The position numbers were made by a program, and so were the translations under genes. 64,000 bases of DNA from Euglena gracilis (taxonomy: Eukaryota > Euglenida > Euglenophyceae > Euglenales): the NCBI GenBank assembly GCA_039621445.1, contig CP154956.1, forward strand, positions 60,521,178 to 60,585,177, in the 5' to 3' direction. Below, piece by piece: positions 36,646 through 48,494 of the stretch (positions within the stretch are counted from its first letter, which is position 1; each line of letters opens with the position of its first letter). A model generated the notes under the pieces. It saw only the letters and a program-made list of their open reading frames with translations. It was not told where the DNA came from and did no database searches.

Positions 36646-39600
36646 CCCCAAACAGCATTGTCATTGAACAAAAGACCACTAAACTGGGAATCGGCAAAGG
36701 GACAAATTGGAGCCAAAAAATATTTGTTGACATCATCCATAGGACACAAGGGCCACGCAAACCGGAACGTTTTTTTCCAGTTATCCAACGACTTCGGGAG
36801 CAGAAAATTGGACAATTGGGGAACACACTTTGAGCAACAAGCTCCGGCAGTGGTCCAATGTGACAGGCTTGGTCGCCGGAAGGGTCCAGGGGTGGAAAAC
36901 GCGACCAAAGTGATCCCGGAGAGAGAGGAGGAGCTGCGGCAGAGGAAGAAGAAGCAGAGGCCCCCCACCTCCCTGAGTAGCTGGGCTGACTGCGAGGTGC
37001 CTTCGCAGAGTTCAACGCGCAGCCACGAAAACGGGAACGGGATGCAAACAGGCGACAGAATGGTAAACCCAGGGTGGTCCTTTAAAAGAAAAAGACCTGT
37101 CTTTCACTTCCCTGAAGCTCATCCAACTGAGAATCCACGGGATAAACCGAAGGAAACCCAAAGAAATCCTCTACAAAAATACGCTGACACCGAAAAAAAA
37201 AAGATGTGGTTTTCGACCTTTTCAGCGTTTGAGCCGAACAGTTTGACTTCAAGGGGTGACCTTTGAACAAAAAAAATACCAGTCTCAAAAAGGCTGCCCC
37301 GGAAAAAAATACAAAAACACAACATTGCCAAAAAAAACAAAAACGAAACACACAAAAAACACAAAAGGGCTTCCGTTTTCCGCTCTTGTTCCCTGGATTC
37401 GGACCCCATGCCGCTGCTGGGTATCCTCAACAGGTGGCTCATCCCACGGCTGACACAAAGCGTTTGGGGGGGCAGGGGGCTGTGGATGCCAGTGTGCGGA
37501 TGCGGGGGAGAGGGAGCACCTGAGCCCCATTGGGGATCTGCGGGTTGTCGTTGTCACTGGGGTCGCCCGGTAAGCTCCGGACAAAGCTCAAAACACATTC
37601 CATGTCCTCCTGAAAGGGGGAGTGCACAAAGGCGAAATCGCGATAAAAAAAACCTGACCAGGCCCTGTGTGCATATTATCCGAATGTAAACACGTTCACG
37701 AATGATACAGTTTTCAGCCTCCTATTTCTGCGTAACTGGGGTCGCTAAATACTTTGCGATGCTAACGGGCGGCTGGAGCGAAATCCCGCTGAGCAACACA
37801 ACGCGCTAAAAAAAAAAAACAACACGCTGGCTTCGCGATGAAGCCAGCGTGGAAATTACCACCTGTGGCATTTGCAGACCCCAGCTGTTAGATTTTCACT
37901 CTATTTTTGCCTGATTTGTTGCAAGAATTCAGCTCTGATTTGTCTGTTCAACAACAAACCCGCTAACCTGCGGGAAATGTCGCCGCGACAATCACCCACC
38001 CATGGTATTTGCATATTGGTATTCATCAGCCCCCGGTGGCAATAAACAAATAGCACCCAAAATGTAACTCACCCTTGAAAACCCAGTTTTTTTTGTTGCA
38101 AGAGGAATCAATCATCATTCTTGCAGCCATACATCTCTTTAAGGACCCCGGGGGGGTGCTGGGCTAGGGCTAGAAATTTGGGCTGGCTAGATATTTGGGC
38201 TGGCTAGCCCGCCCCCCCCCCCGGGGGGGGGGGGGGCTGGGCCCCGGCTGGACCCGAACCGGGGCGAGCTGGACTGAAATCGGAAAAATGCCCAAAAATG
38301 ACCTGCAGAACACAGTTTTGAAAAAAAATGATGCATCTGAAACCCCCCAAAAATGCCCCAAACGCCCCCCAAACCAAACCCCATTTTTGGCCACTTTTGA
38401 ACACAGTTTCTCAAAAAATTTCGGCGCTTTGCGCCGAAAATTTTTGGGCTGGACCCCCAAAAAAGGGGCTGGCTAGCTGGGCTAGCAGAACCCCCCCCCG
38501 GGGGGGGGGGTGCTGCTAGCTGGTCCCTACAGCGCTGGAATTACACCAGAGTTACTCACCCGGCCAGGGGGAGCAACAAAAGAGGACTGGTGTAAGGGGT
38601 CCCTGGCCACTCACCACGCAGCAAACTGGGCCAGAAGCGAAGTTAGCGCCGGCCATAAACAGACAAGAAGCCTTAGTGCAACTAAGGGGGGGGGTGCTGC
38701 TGTGGCTGGGCTGGGCCCAAATCGGGGCTGGCTGCAGCCGCCCCCCCGGGGGGGGGGGTTCGCAAAACCTTAGAGAGATGTATGCTTGCAGCACAATGAA
38801 ACAGTCAAAATGTCAAATGCATTTACTGGAGCGAAATTCAGCTGTCTCTTTGAGAAGGGAAAGGATTTGGACAGGAAAAAAATACACAAACAAAGCAAAA
38901 AAAGTTAAATATTTTGTTGGTCCAGCTGCATCAAAAGGTCAATTGTAATTCTAATGATGAAGCAAACATGCATCCTGAACTTTATGATACAATTGTTAGC
39001 TAAATAAATTCAGAAATATCAAAGAAGCATAAAAATTTCATAAAAGTCTGGATCCAGGGGGAAAATGAGAAGTATTTTTTTTAAAAAAAATTTGAAATCA
39101 CTTATAGAGTTGAAAAATCACCCAATAAAAGGCAAAAACCCTTAAAACTTAAAAAGAACAAGCACAAAAGCGCAACCAAAACCAAGAAACACACAAAAAA
39201 TGTGCGTGCTGTTCCCCTCCATGGCCAATTATCAACAAAAAATTCCCCCCAAAAACCACACCAAAAACACAATGCATGCCACACCCGACGCTTCTTGGGG
39301 CACGGGCACACCTTCATCAGACAGAACTGCAACCCGGCCATTCCCAACGCCACATGGAAGAGTCGTTGGAAATTGTTGCGGGCCCGCGCCAGCATGTGCT
39401 TCCAGCAGGTTTTCACTCAAGGACTCCAGGGGGGTCCACTGGTTGGCCGTTTCACTTCACACTGGAAAAAGGCCACTCAGAAGCCCCCCCCCCCAGGGAG
39501 GTCTGGGGTCCCCCCGAATGGAAAAATATTTCCTCTGGCGCTGCCCGCCCTGATGGAAATGAACCTTCAAGCAAAAGCCTGGCTCCCGCGTCTGACAGGT

Positions 39601-40949
39601 ACGCAGCACCCGCGGTTCATTCCAGTGGAAGGAATTCATTAGCGGGGCTGGATCGGGGAATGGTGGCAAACACCTCCGGAGGATTTCCCAAACCCAACCT
39701 GCCGGCGAGGAATGAGTCACTGTGACGGACAAAAACCACTCAGACGCTTTATTCCTTCAAAGAATAGGTGGGTCTGGGGGGGGGGCAGACGTTCTGACAC
39801 AACCATCCAGTAGATGTGGCGAACGGCTTACCAAAGTTTTTCCATAAAAGTTTTGGCAACTTTGGCAACTGTCACGAATTTGCTGGCCTTGACAACCACC
39901 TCCCCTCAGCTCAGTTTTACTTAATCCCTCCGAGAAAGCGATTTTTCTGGGGTGGGGGGATGCTTTGCTTCATCTGACTCCCAAACCATTTGCATTCATC
40001 TTTAAATAAATCTTTAAATTCCTTACCAAAAAACACAGAGGCTTTACAATACGATGCTCACTTGATAATTGTCCTTGGAGGAGTTTGAATGGTATGTCAC
40101 GCAACGATATTGTGAAAGGATACCTGTGACATAGAAAAAAGAGACAAAACAAAAACAAAAGAAGAAACAGGAGTTAACAAACAGAAAACATTCAGCAGCT
40201 CGACATATTGCACACCCTCTGTCTCTCCGCAACGCATCTTTCCATCGCTGGAAGACGACGTGCAAGAAGCAGGACGTTCTTTCTGACGGCCAAGGCGACG
40301 TGACGGTCACCAAAAGCCTAGCCAGCTCTAGCATCCTTGGGAAATCGTAGGTCGTTGCGGTTCTGATGCATTCGGCTGCACACGTGTTTAGACTCCTGAG
40401 CACATGGATAATATAACATAGATGCCACTGGAACTACTCCAACAGCGAAAATGTTCATCCTAGCAAAGCTCAAAAAAATGCAGAGAACCAGAAAAAGAAT
40501 TGACCCACCCAAAATCACATTGCCGACCACCGAACTTTGAGGAATGGTATTTGCACGGGTGCAAGGTGATTTGCATAAATACTGACTGACCAACATTGTT
40601 GTCAAATGATTCTGATCTCTGAAAAAAATTATTGGACATACCTTTAAAACCCTGTTTTTTTTTTGAAGACCCTGAAGCATTTCCACATTCAAGCAGACCT
40701 GCTTGCCGTTGCAGTGTTTGCCAAATCATTGGTGTCCAAGTACGTCAGCATTGCAAGGATCAACTCCCGCGGCAGAGTGAGCACCTTCGCTTCCTTCCCG
40801 GCGCATCCGGTGGGGGCGATGGGGGGCGGCGGGGCCACGGCGATGGGCCGCAGCACTTGGGTCCACGCCACGTCCACCTTCAGCCGCTTCCGTGACGCCC
40901 GGGAGAACCCTCTGCGTCGCTTGCACCGGACATCCGGGGGGATGGCCAT
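31985..40949 (-). CDS. F-box and MYND zinc-finger protein (HCP-like F-box/MYND family)
   Basis: Minus-strand exons: 40949-40699 (ATG; F-box), 39415-39312, 37609-37520, 34545-34451, 33079-32944, 32119-31985 (TGA). The last five join in phase. The join from exon 1 to exon 2 is out of phase, so an exon is missing or two genes are merged. Exon 1 carries an F-box ([20 protein letters not shown]), which normally binds Skp1 in SCF ubiquitin ligases. The last two exons form a MYND finger: CGNPHC, then [19 protein letters not shown], then KHREIC, the C-x2-C / YCSxxCQ / H-C pattern used for protein-protein contacts. Plant F-box proteins with Sel1/HCP repeats and a C-terminal MYND have this order. The middle exons ([54 protein letters not shown]) are helical but I cannot confirm Sel1 repeats. 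The MYND part is firm; its linkage to the F-box is an inference. Confidence 0.7.
35634..35911. mobile_element. TA-flanked TIR element (MITE), 278 bp
   Basis: The left end TGGCAGCAAGCTACTACTTG matches the right end, whose reverse complement is TGACAGCAAGCTACTACTTG. Both sides are flanked by TA of the surrounding AT repeat. A third copy of the motif forms a hairpin inside the left end. A second inner inverted pair contains AGGGTTAG and CTAACCCT telomere-like words. No coding frame. Confidence 0.8.
36014..36191. mobile_element. TA-flanked TIR element (MITE), 178 bp
   Basis: A near-perfect inverted repeat starts TGGCAGGTGAGAACTTTAGT followed by a C run, and ends with its reverse complement. TA occurs immediately outside both ends. 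The interior contains AGGGTTAGG and a tandem GCTAATTGGCTATGTT duplication. No coding frame. Confidence 0.82.
36311..36350. mobile_element. 40-bp miniature derivative of the neighbouring MITE
   Basis: TGGCAAGAACTTTAG, a G run, then TACTAAAGTCTGCTGCCA, flanked by TA. It keeps the TGGCA...TGCCA ends and the GGGGTACTAAAG block of the 36014-36191 element but almost no interior. Confidence 0.7.
38526..38690. repeat. Dispersed repeat, copy 2 (about 165 bp)
   Basis: Nearly identical to 16095-16260 and in the same orientation. It sits inside a G/C-tract, GGCTGGCTAG-rich repeat (about 38.15-38.77 kb) in an intron of the F-box/MYND model. Confidence 0.8.
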
Positions 40950-41184
40950 CGTTATTACGCTGGGCAGACAAGGACTGGATGGCAATGCTTGCCTGAATTC
41001 GGCCATTTGGGAGAAGCGCTCGGGAATTCAAGGCGCCAGGATCAGTCCAATGAGACAGACTCAACGTGATGTGAATAGGGTTGGACTTTTGTCATTTGCC
41101 CTCAAATTTTGTGAACTACTGGAAATGAACGTTTTTAAGCGTTGTTAAAAACATTCTTAAAAGCATTCTCAAGGTCACAAATAG

Positions 41185-41990
41185 ATCTCAAGTTTTCCAA
41201 AGGTTCAGTTCCTACCAGACTTTCATTTAGTGACGGCGGCGAAAAAAATTTTTCCTGTGGCGCACGCGGCGCAGAATCGAATTTTTGCCGCGGCACACCC
41301 GCGGCGCACCTGAAACGCTGCCGCGGCGCACCAGCAATGCACCTGTGGCGCACCAATGACGTTCCCGCGGCACATGCCTTTTTTGTCGCAGCACAAACAG
41401 AGGATAATTGGGATGGCTATGCCGCGGCGCACATGACGCTGCCGCGGTGCACGTGGCGCACAGAAAGAAATCTTCCGCGGCGCACGGGGTCACAAAATTT
41501 CCGGTGCCGCGGTGCACGCGGCGCAGAAAAAAAATTCCGCGGCGCACTAAATGAAAGTCTGGTTCCTACGTCCAAGGGGATTATCCGCCAACAAACTGAA
41601 AAGTTGGTGGGTTGGTCCCTATCCCATCGTCAATCATTTTGGGGAAATGAGTTATGAGGTGGAAGTCAAAACTGGACATGTCAAGTCCTTGCACCGCAGC
41701 CAAACGAAACAACATTTTGAGGATGAGTTTACCAATGAAAAATTGGAGATGTTTCATTTTCAACCAACCAAAGACGATTTTGATTCAGGTTTGCATGAAT
41801 GGGAGGTTGAAAATTTTTTGAAGCACCAAATCAGCTAATTTTGCAGAGTCGAATTTCTCATGAATTGGAAAGGATATGAGGATTTGACTTGGGATCCCCT
41901 CATGGATTTCATCCACTTGTTCTCAAAAGTTGAAGGGATCACTTGGCTTCAAAAAATTACGGTTAGAATCGTCACAATGAAAGAAACGAT
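41185..41990 (+). pseudogene. Ty3/gypsy chromovirus remnant: integrase C-terminus and chromodomain, broken
   Basis: After the inserted element the plus-strand frame reads LKSWWVGPYPIV, SYEVEV and HVKSLHRSQ, the usual end of a Ty3/gypsy integrase. It is followed by a chromodomain: WEVENFLKHQI, an in-frame TAA at 41836-41838, then in the same frame FLMNWKGYEDLTWDPL. The remnant is interrupted by a 346-bp insertion (41216-41561) with an 8-bp target duplication, and only a few codons of the same frame remain on the left before a stop. No protease, reverse transcriptase or RNase H was found nearby, so this is a 3' fragment of a retrotransposon. Confidence 0.85.
41216..41561. mobile_element. hAT-like miniature element (MITE) with CCGCGGCGCAC subrepeats
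   Basis: Perfect 17-bp terminal inverted repeats CAGACTTTCATTTAGTG (41216-41232 and, inverted, 41545-41561) are flanked by identical 8-bp direct repeats GTTCCTAC (41208-41215 and 41562-41569). CAG...CTG ends with 8-bp duplications are typical of hAT transposons. The interior is about a dozen degenerate copies of a CCGCGGCGCAC-type motif with A-runs, and no transposase, so it depends on an enzyme encoded elsewhere. Confidence 0.9.
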
Positions 41991-42437
41991 AGGCATGGTG
42001 TCTACATGATTAAATTTCAGAGGTTGAAACAATTTGCGTTTCATCGATTTTGTATTGTGATGGAATTCCTTGGTTGATTATTCATTTGTTTGCTGTTTTT
42101 TCACGATGCCCCATCGAAGGTGTGGCAGCTATTGAACCACTTCAATGGCAGACACAGCAGCAGTTTCAACAGCAGTTTTCACTGGTTCCTTGTGTCACAC
42201 CAGCCAAATTCTGTTTTGTGTTGATTTTGTTTCGAGTAGTTGGCTCCCCCCCCATGGTTCTCACATGATCAGCAAACAATCGTGAGAGGTGCAAAAATAC
42301 GTTTTATTTCTCACATTCTTGTCACCCAAGCTTCCCCCTATGAACAGAATAATTTGGATGGTAGTTCCGGACATAGTTTGGATTCATTGAAACCCGGAAA
42401 ACACATCGGTGTTTCCATCTCTAAATGGATTCATTGT

Positions 42438-43313
42438 AACCCCCCCATTTAAACCGACCTGTCGGTTTAGGACTTTTGGGTTGGCGGAAATCATGGAGGG
42501 GGTCGGTTTGGACGGGGGGGGGGGGGTCGGTTTCAGGGGGGGCACAGATCTGGCCGACGGCTGGAAGAAGGGGTGACGGAAATGGGTTGATGTTAGCAAG
42601 GCAATTTTGATTGGCAAATGCCCAGTTTGGTCGGCCAATGCCTAATGTTGAGTGACAAATGCCTAATATGGAATGCAAATTCTCAATTTTCGGGGGCAAA
42701 TCCCGAATTTTGGGTGTAATATCCAGTTTTTGGTAGGAAATTGCCTATTTTTGGGTGCAAACTTCAAATTTTAGGTGGCAAATGGCTAATTTTGTATTTT
42801 TTGGGTGCCAACACCAAATTTTCGGCCAAATTTTGGGTGTAAAATCCTGATTTTAGGTCATCAAATGCTGATTTTGGGTGTAAATTCCTGTTGCAAAACT
42901 CCTAATTTTGGGGGCAAATGCCAAATTTGGGGTGCAAACCTAATGTATTTTTTCTTAATTCCTGATTCTTGGTGGCAAATGCCTAATTTCCTTATTGACG
43001 GTTCCAAATCTTGATAGGGAAATCCCTAACTTGGTGTGCCAAGGCCAGACATTCAGAGCAAATTCCAATTCCATTCAAATTGAGTGGCCAACAACAGTTT
43101 TTGAGTGGCACATCCCAAATTGGTGTGCATAATCCTGATTCCTGAGTGGTAAAACGGCAGTTTTTGATGGCCAATGCCCAATGTTGAGTGACAAACAAAT
43201 TATGCTGTTCGTGTTTGTCATGGAACTTGCCATGGGTCGGTTGATTTTTTTGGGTTGAAATTCCGCAATGGGTCGGTTTGGAAGGGGGATCGGTTTAAAT
43301 GAGGGGGGGGGGT
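42438..43313. mobile_element. Inverted-repeat element filled with degenerate GGCAAATGCC repeats
   Basis: The left end reads ACCCCCCCATTTAAACCGAC. The right end is the inverse, GATCGGTTTAAATGA followed by a G run, with TA next to both ends. TCGGTTT is repeated near both termini. The core (about 42.59-43.2 kb) is a degenerate tandem repeat of roughly 30 bases with GCAAATGCC and TAATTTTGGGTG words. No coding capacity. Confidence 0.7.
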
Positions 43314-43369
43314 ATCTGCTTGCCTTCTCTGTGTTGTAATCATACAATTCTTCACCCCTGGGACCCCCC

Positions 43370-44190
43370 CAGGTCACTCACTGACTGACGTCAAAGATCA
43401 GTCAGTCACCTTTTTGGGAAAACCATTCAGTCACTATTCCCTGGATAGCATAGAAAATCGGTTGCAAAACACCCTAAAATTAACGGCACTTTCGGCACTG
43501 GGTCACTTTATGTTGCTGACTCGGGGGAGGGGGGATTTGCCCCCACCCCCCAAAACTTATCAGTCACTCTGGAGAAAAAAAAAACGTCAGCCACCCCCTC
43601 CTCCGAATAGTTGCAACCTTAAACAACGCTAACAGATGGTGTGATACCCACTTGGTGAAAATGGGAGCATACTCGGCTTTATCTCTGTTCGAAATAAGGA
43701 GCCTGATGACAAACTCCTGTTTGCAACTTATGCAGGCATGAAAGATGCACCCTGCAGTTTACCAAAAAACGAATGCAAACTTCCAAATGGGAGGTCAGCA
43801 CTTCTTCTCCACGATACCAATCCTTCTTTTGTTTTTTTGCCTGTGAGACGTTAAGAAAAAACAAAAGGAGATACCCATTGCCGTCCCTTTTGCAGATCAT
43901 ACACTTTTTACTGACCACCGGGAGGAGAGGGTCACTCCACTCTTCGAAAAACCAATCAGTCAGGAACTTTTTTCGGGAAACCAGTCAGTCACTACCCCCC
44001 CCCCCGGGGGGTCGGCCACTCAGGAAACCGGCCGGTCACTAAAGGCCATTGTAGGCCAGAAAATTTTCCCCAGTGCCTTCGCCGCCGGGGTAACTCAAGC
44101 CACTTTTGCACACCCGTGGCCGACCCCCCCGGGGGGGGGGGGGGGAGGGGGTCCAGGCCAAAAACCAGTCACCCCCGGGAGGGGGGCAGG
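43370..44190. repeat. CAGTCAGTCAC-type repeat fragments
   Basis: Several blocks with CAGTCAGTCAC, GATCGGCCACTC-like words and C/G runs match parts of the elements at 25.5 and 61.2 kb, but in broken order. No gene is seen in this stretch. Confidence 0.5.
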
Positions 44191-44318
44191 CCATTGACTA
44201 AGTGATTGTATGTTACAGATCCACGCAAACACATTCAAGGTTACAAATAGCAGTGACAATGAACCTGCATATGAAGCGCAGCCATTAACAGAGCAACAAC
44301 ACCAACGGCCACAGCGCA

Positions 44319-45159
44319 TCAGGTGACTGTCTGGCGCAGCACCAGCTGATGCAGTGCAAGCATGGCGATGACGTCGGACGCTTGAGGCAATGCTCGGAGT
44401 CTCAAAAAGGACCCGTCGGAACCGCGAGGATGCGCCACCGCTTCCGCAGTCAGGTCGACCAGCGACTTGGAAGACGGTTGAGGGTGAACCACACCCTGAG
44501 AAAAACCAACCGAAAGGCCAAATTTGGGCAATGTCTCCTCATGCAGCGTTAATCCTCATTGAATAACGAACAACCAATACCATTTCAAATCCACAGTATT
44601 GATGGTCCCTAAATCGAAATAGGGAGTTGACCAATACGATGCGGTTGGCGTTGGGTAAACTATACATGCCAGTGTTTGCTTTTGTGGAGGCATCTCAATC
44701 GTGGAACACATACAACATCCATGCATCCATCCATCTATCCATCCATCCATCCATGCCATGCATACATAATTCACAGATTTTGCAATAATATTATGCATAC
44801 ATATGCATGGGCACATACACTTACATACATGCATACCTACCTTAAAAGGGGCACACATTCATTTATGCATGGATGCATAACGCACCCAAGGATCATCTAA
44901 ATTGGCAGAACAACCTCAGAATGAAAAATCCAAAAGATTTTTTCCATTACATGATGACGCAAGCATTATGACAAATGCAAACAAATTCAAACAGAAAAAA
45001 ATAACATGCAAATACACACACCTACCTGAACATATTTTTATCATGCACACAGAATCTTCAATTTGAATCAGGTGCATTGAACAACAAAACGTACCTCGGC
45101 AAAGACACCCGGAGCAGGAAACGCATAACGGCTGCGCACCTTCCCATGATGAACCAACC
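44319..45159 (-). CDS. Two-exon 3' end of an unidentified gene
   Basis: The terminal exon 44495-44319 has a strong acceptor (TTTTTCTCAG|GG) and 58 open codons to TGA: HPQPSSKSLVDLTAEAVAHP, then LRLRALPQASDVIAMLALHQ. A phase-compatible upstream exon, 45159-45095, has acceptor TTACAG|GG and donor GAG|GTACGT (LVHHGKVRSRYAFPAPG). The sequence looks helical and Leu-rich, but I recognise no domain. Further 5' exons were not found with confidence; a minus-strand block near 45.84-45.93 kb (EAWRRAGLHTRH) may belong to it. Confidence 0.45.
44710..44770. repeat. CATC-type tetranucleotide repeat
   Basis: Tandem CATC/CATG words (ATCCATCCATCTATCCATCC) lie in the intron between the two exons of the unidentified 44.3-45.2 kb gene. 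Confidence 0.85.
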
Positions 45160-46971
45160 CTGTAAGACGTGTTTCCACTCAGAAAAAAAAACTGGGAGCC
45201 TTTGGCTGGCAGACAACATTGGCGAGAACAACGTCGGAGGACATAATGCTCCGCAACCTTTGCCCATTGCCACCGCTCTTTATGTTAGACTTTTTGATAA
45301 ACATTTCTCGTGTTATTTCTGATAAACAGTCCTGATCCTAACAGGAAAAAGCCTCCATCCAACCCAAGAACAGGTGCGGCTGTGGGTCATCCACAGGTGA
45401 GGGCCGGACCGCCCAAAGGGATGGATCACTGGCCGATGCTGGCAAGCCACAAACGATGCTCGTCGACAGGGTTACCATTAAGCAGAACACCTACTGCCAG
45501 GCTTTTCAGCCATTTCGCACTTGGTTTTTTTTGTTACATTTTTGCAATGGTGTTTAATGGTAAACCATCAAATTTGATGGCCCGGTTGGGGGCTATCAAA
45601 ACTATTTGGTCCAACTTTTAAGACCAAAAAAGGCAGCAACGCCGCCCCTACAACGCAGTTGTCCCAGAACTTGTGCTGGTGGACCTTGCCTGAGCTGCAT
45701 GGGGGATCTGGTGGTGACTCAGCTTCAAAATTAATTTTGTGTTAGGAGTCAAAGCTCGAAAAATGAGGCCAGACAGTGACACTCCACTGGGTGGAGGGGG
45801 ATCAACCCTCACAGGGCTCGTGAACCCTCACAGGGCTCATCGTTGGGACTTGGCCGTCAACAACGACTGCAGAGTCGTCACATGCCGGGTGTGCAGCCCT
45901 GCCCGCCGCCACGCCTCCAGGCCAAGCTTTCTTTTTTGAACTACTGCTGGGTGCAAGGTGCCGCAGAGAGCAGGCACGCAGGTGCACATTTACATGCTGA
46001 GTTTGTCATCTAAAATGAGATTCAACTGGAAAATGATGTTTCCATAACTGTTTTGATTGATGAGGGCAAAACATGGGTGCCAGTTTGGTCAGAACCAGGC
46101 GAAATTCCCTTCAACATCAACGTTTTGGTCCGCCAATTTGTACCTTACATGTGCGTGTGTGTGTGAATGCGCACGTGTGTCTTGCATGCATATGTGCATC
46201 TGTTTGCGTGCGCTCGTGTGTGTGTGTGGGGGGGGTGTGGGTGGGTGGGGGGGGGGGTGTGGGTGGGTGGGTGTGGGTGTGTGCCCTTGCTCGTGTGCAT
46301 GTGCATGGGTGGGTGGGTGGGTGGGTGGGCATGTGCATACGTGCTTGCATCCGTGTATGCGTGCGCGCTGTTGTGTGTGTATGTGTGCGTGTGTGTGGTG
46401 TATGTGTTCGGTGGGTGGGTGGGTAGGCACACGCATGTGTATGTTTGTCAATCTCTGCTCTGGCTTTGTCTCTCGGTGTCACTTCCAAAAAAAGCAGCCT
46501 GGTCCAGGCGGATCGGTGGCCGCCCCCACTCAGGGTCAGGGGCAGCCCAGGACCTTGGGTCGCCTGTGCCGGCACAGGAGGAAAGAGTGCCAACATATGT
46601 CTAGGTGTAGTGTGAGCACAAGAGGCACCCTGTCGTGGGAAATGCCGATCAACAACTTTGGGACGCCGACAGCCAAAAACTTCAAGAGCCTATTTTTTTT
46701 GGCCCTGCTCCAGATCCAGCCAGATGATGCCCCATGAGACCCCTTTCCGTTTGGCTTTTTCCTGGAATCAAATAATTTGGTCATAATTTGAATTCCACCT
46801 GTCCATCAATTCCACCAAGCTTCATTGGGGCGAGATTCGAGACCAGAAAAAAAATTCATGAACGGTGCCGTCGGCGGAGAAGATATTTGTTTCTCAAGAT
46901 TGGGGTTAGATAATCCATTGGTTGCTGGTGAGCCAATCATGCGCCATCTCTGATGACCCACTGTCCAAGAT
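45160..46971. other. No firm gene; GT/GTGG microsatellite and weak open frames
   Basis: The main feature is a GT, GTGG and GTGC repeat cluster at about 46150-46440. A minus-strand frame ending at 46536 (LLIGISHDRVPLVLTLHLDI) and one near 45.84-45.93 kb look protein-like, but neither has good splice sites. Nothing is assigned. Confidence 0.35.
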
Positions 46972-48389
46972 CAGGGGCAGGGAGATATTCCGGTCGGCCG
47001 AAAACTTTATTCCGGGGTTTTATTCCGGTTTATTTCGGGTTATTCCGGGTTATTCCGGAATTTATTCCGGTTTATTCCGGTCAATTTCTGTCTGAATGGA
47101 CTTGGGATTTTTTGAAGCAAAACTGGGCCGAGGCGCTCACCCCGGCTTCAGGAATAGGGATGCTTATTCCAACGTGCGAGAAATTGGACGAAACCTCACA
47201 AATACTGAACTCGTTCAGTGTACCAGCGTAAAAAAGCAAAATCACTCCATATGCGCAGATTGAGTAAAGTTTCATTAACCACTTTCACGAGTTCCTTGCG
47301 CTCAATCCCACGGCTGCACTCCATGAAAATACACTCCACCGTTTTTCTCCTCGCCAAACTGTGATTTAGCACACTTCCTTGCCAACGGAGTCCAGCCAGC
47401 CATCAAACATCATATACCGCAAACAACCGTTTTCTGCCGTCTTAAGAGCTTGCTTGATGGCCCGGACATGCTTGTTCAAAAAATTTGTCAAATTTGGGTC
47501 TTTTCACAATCGGATGCAGACTTGGAAAAATCCAAACCAAAATCGAACAAAGGGCACAGAAAACCCTGATCGTGCCGTGCACATCAATGTATTTGCGAAG
47601 GAACCCCCCAAATTGAAGGACGATCCACTTTGTCCAATGGGATCCCTGCCCCTCCCCCCAAAACGCTGCAGTGAAATCAGCGTTGATGTTGTCCTTGTTC
47701 ACGTTCCTTTGGAAAGAACTCAGTGACAAACATTCACTTAGCGCAGCCACACAAGCGGGTATAAATCCAGACAAAAAATGCATCAACCAGGGGGGAAACA
47801 GGCAAATGAAGGTGTGCTCCTGGTATTGAAAGCCGATTGTGCTACGATTGCGCTCTTTATTGCTCTAATGATTTTGAAACTTCATGCTTCACTTCTGAAA
47901 TATGAGGAGTGAAGCAAGTGAAGCACGCCAAAAACTTTGGTGCCAGACTGGACGTCAGATAGATCAAACTGGGTTCACAGAATCTTTCACGCCTTTTCGT
48001 TTGGCAGAAGCCACATGCTTCGTGCCAAAGACCGCAACAAATACACCACATGCTGTCAGATCCTTGACGAACACAAAACACTCCCTTGGGAAAATCCTGA
48101 ATGTGCCTGCAAGTAGGCCAATGCATTTGCACATCACCTATCCTTTGGAAGATCTTGTCTTCTTCATTGGTGGTCCACCCTCTTCATCCGATCCATCAGA
48201 CATGAGATTGACTGAGGAAAAAATGAAAATACATCAAACTTCACCATTCATTGCTATTTTGTCTTGCAGAATTTTCATGCCATTGGCTGGCACTTGTATT
48301 CCGGTTATTCCGGTTTATTCCGGTTTATTCCGGTTTTTGCCATTCCGGTTTATTCCGGTTTATTCCGGACCGGAATATCCCTGCCCCTG
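46972..48389. mobile_element. 1.4-kb TIR element with TTATTCCGG subterminal repeats
   Basis: The outer ends are inverted: CAGGGGCAGGGAGATATTCC on the left, and GGAATATCCCTGCCCCTG on the right. CCAAGA occurs beside both ends and may be an imperfect target duplication. Inside each end is a cluster of TTATTCCGG repeats (about 46988-47090 and 48296-48376) in direct orientation. CAG...CTG ends suggest the hAT group. The interior contains open frames up to about 115 codons on both strands, but no transposase motif I can recognise. Confidence 0.75.
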
Positions 48390-48494
48390 CCAAGACATGC
48401 AACCACCCTTTGCCATACATCGACGGGTCACAGATGTCCAATCCTCCGAGGCGTACAGGGAATGTTGCCTGTTCTCAATCTTGGATGGGCACAC

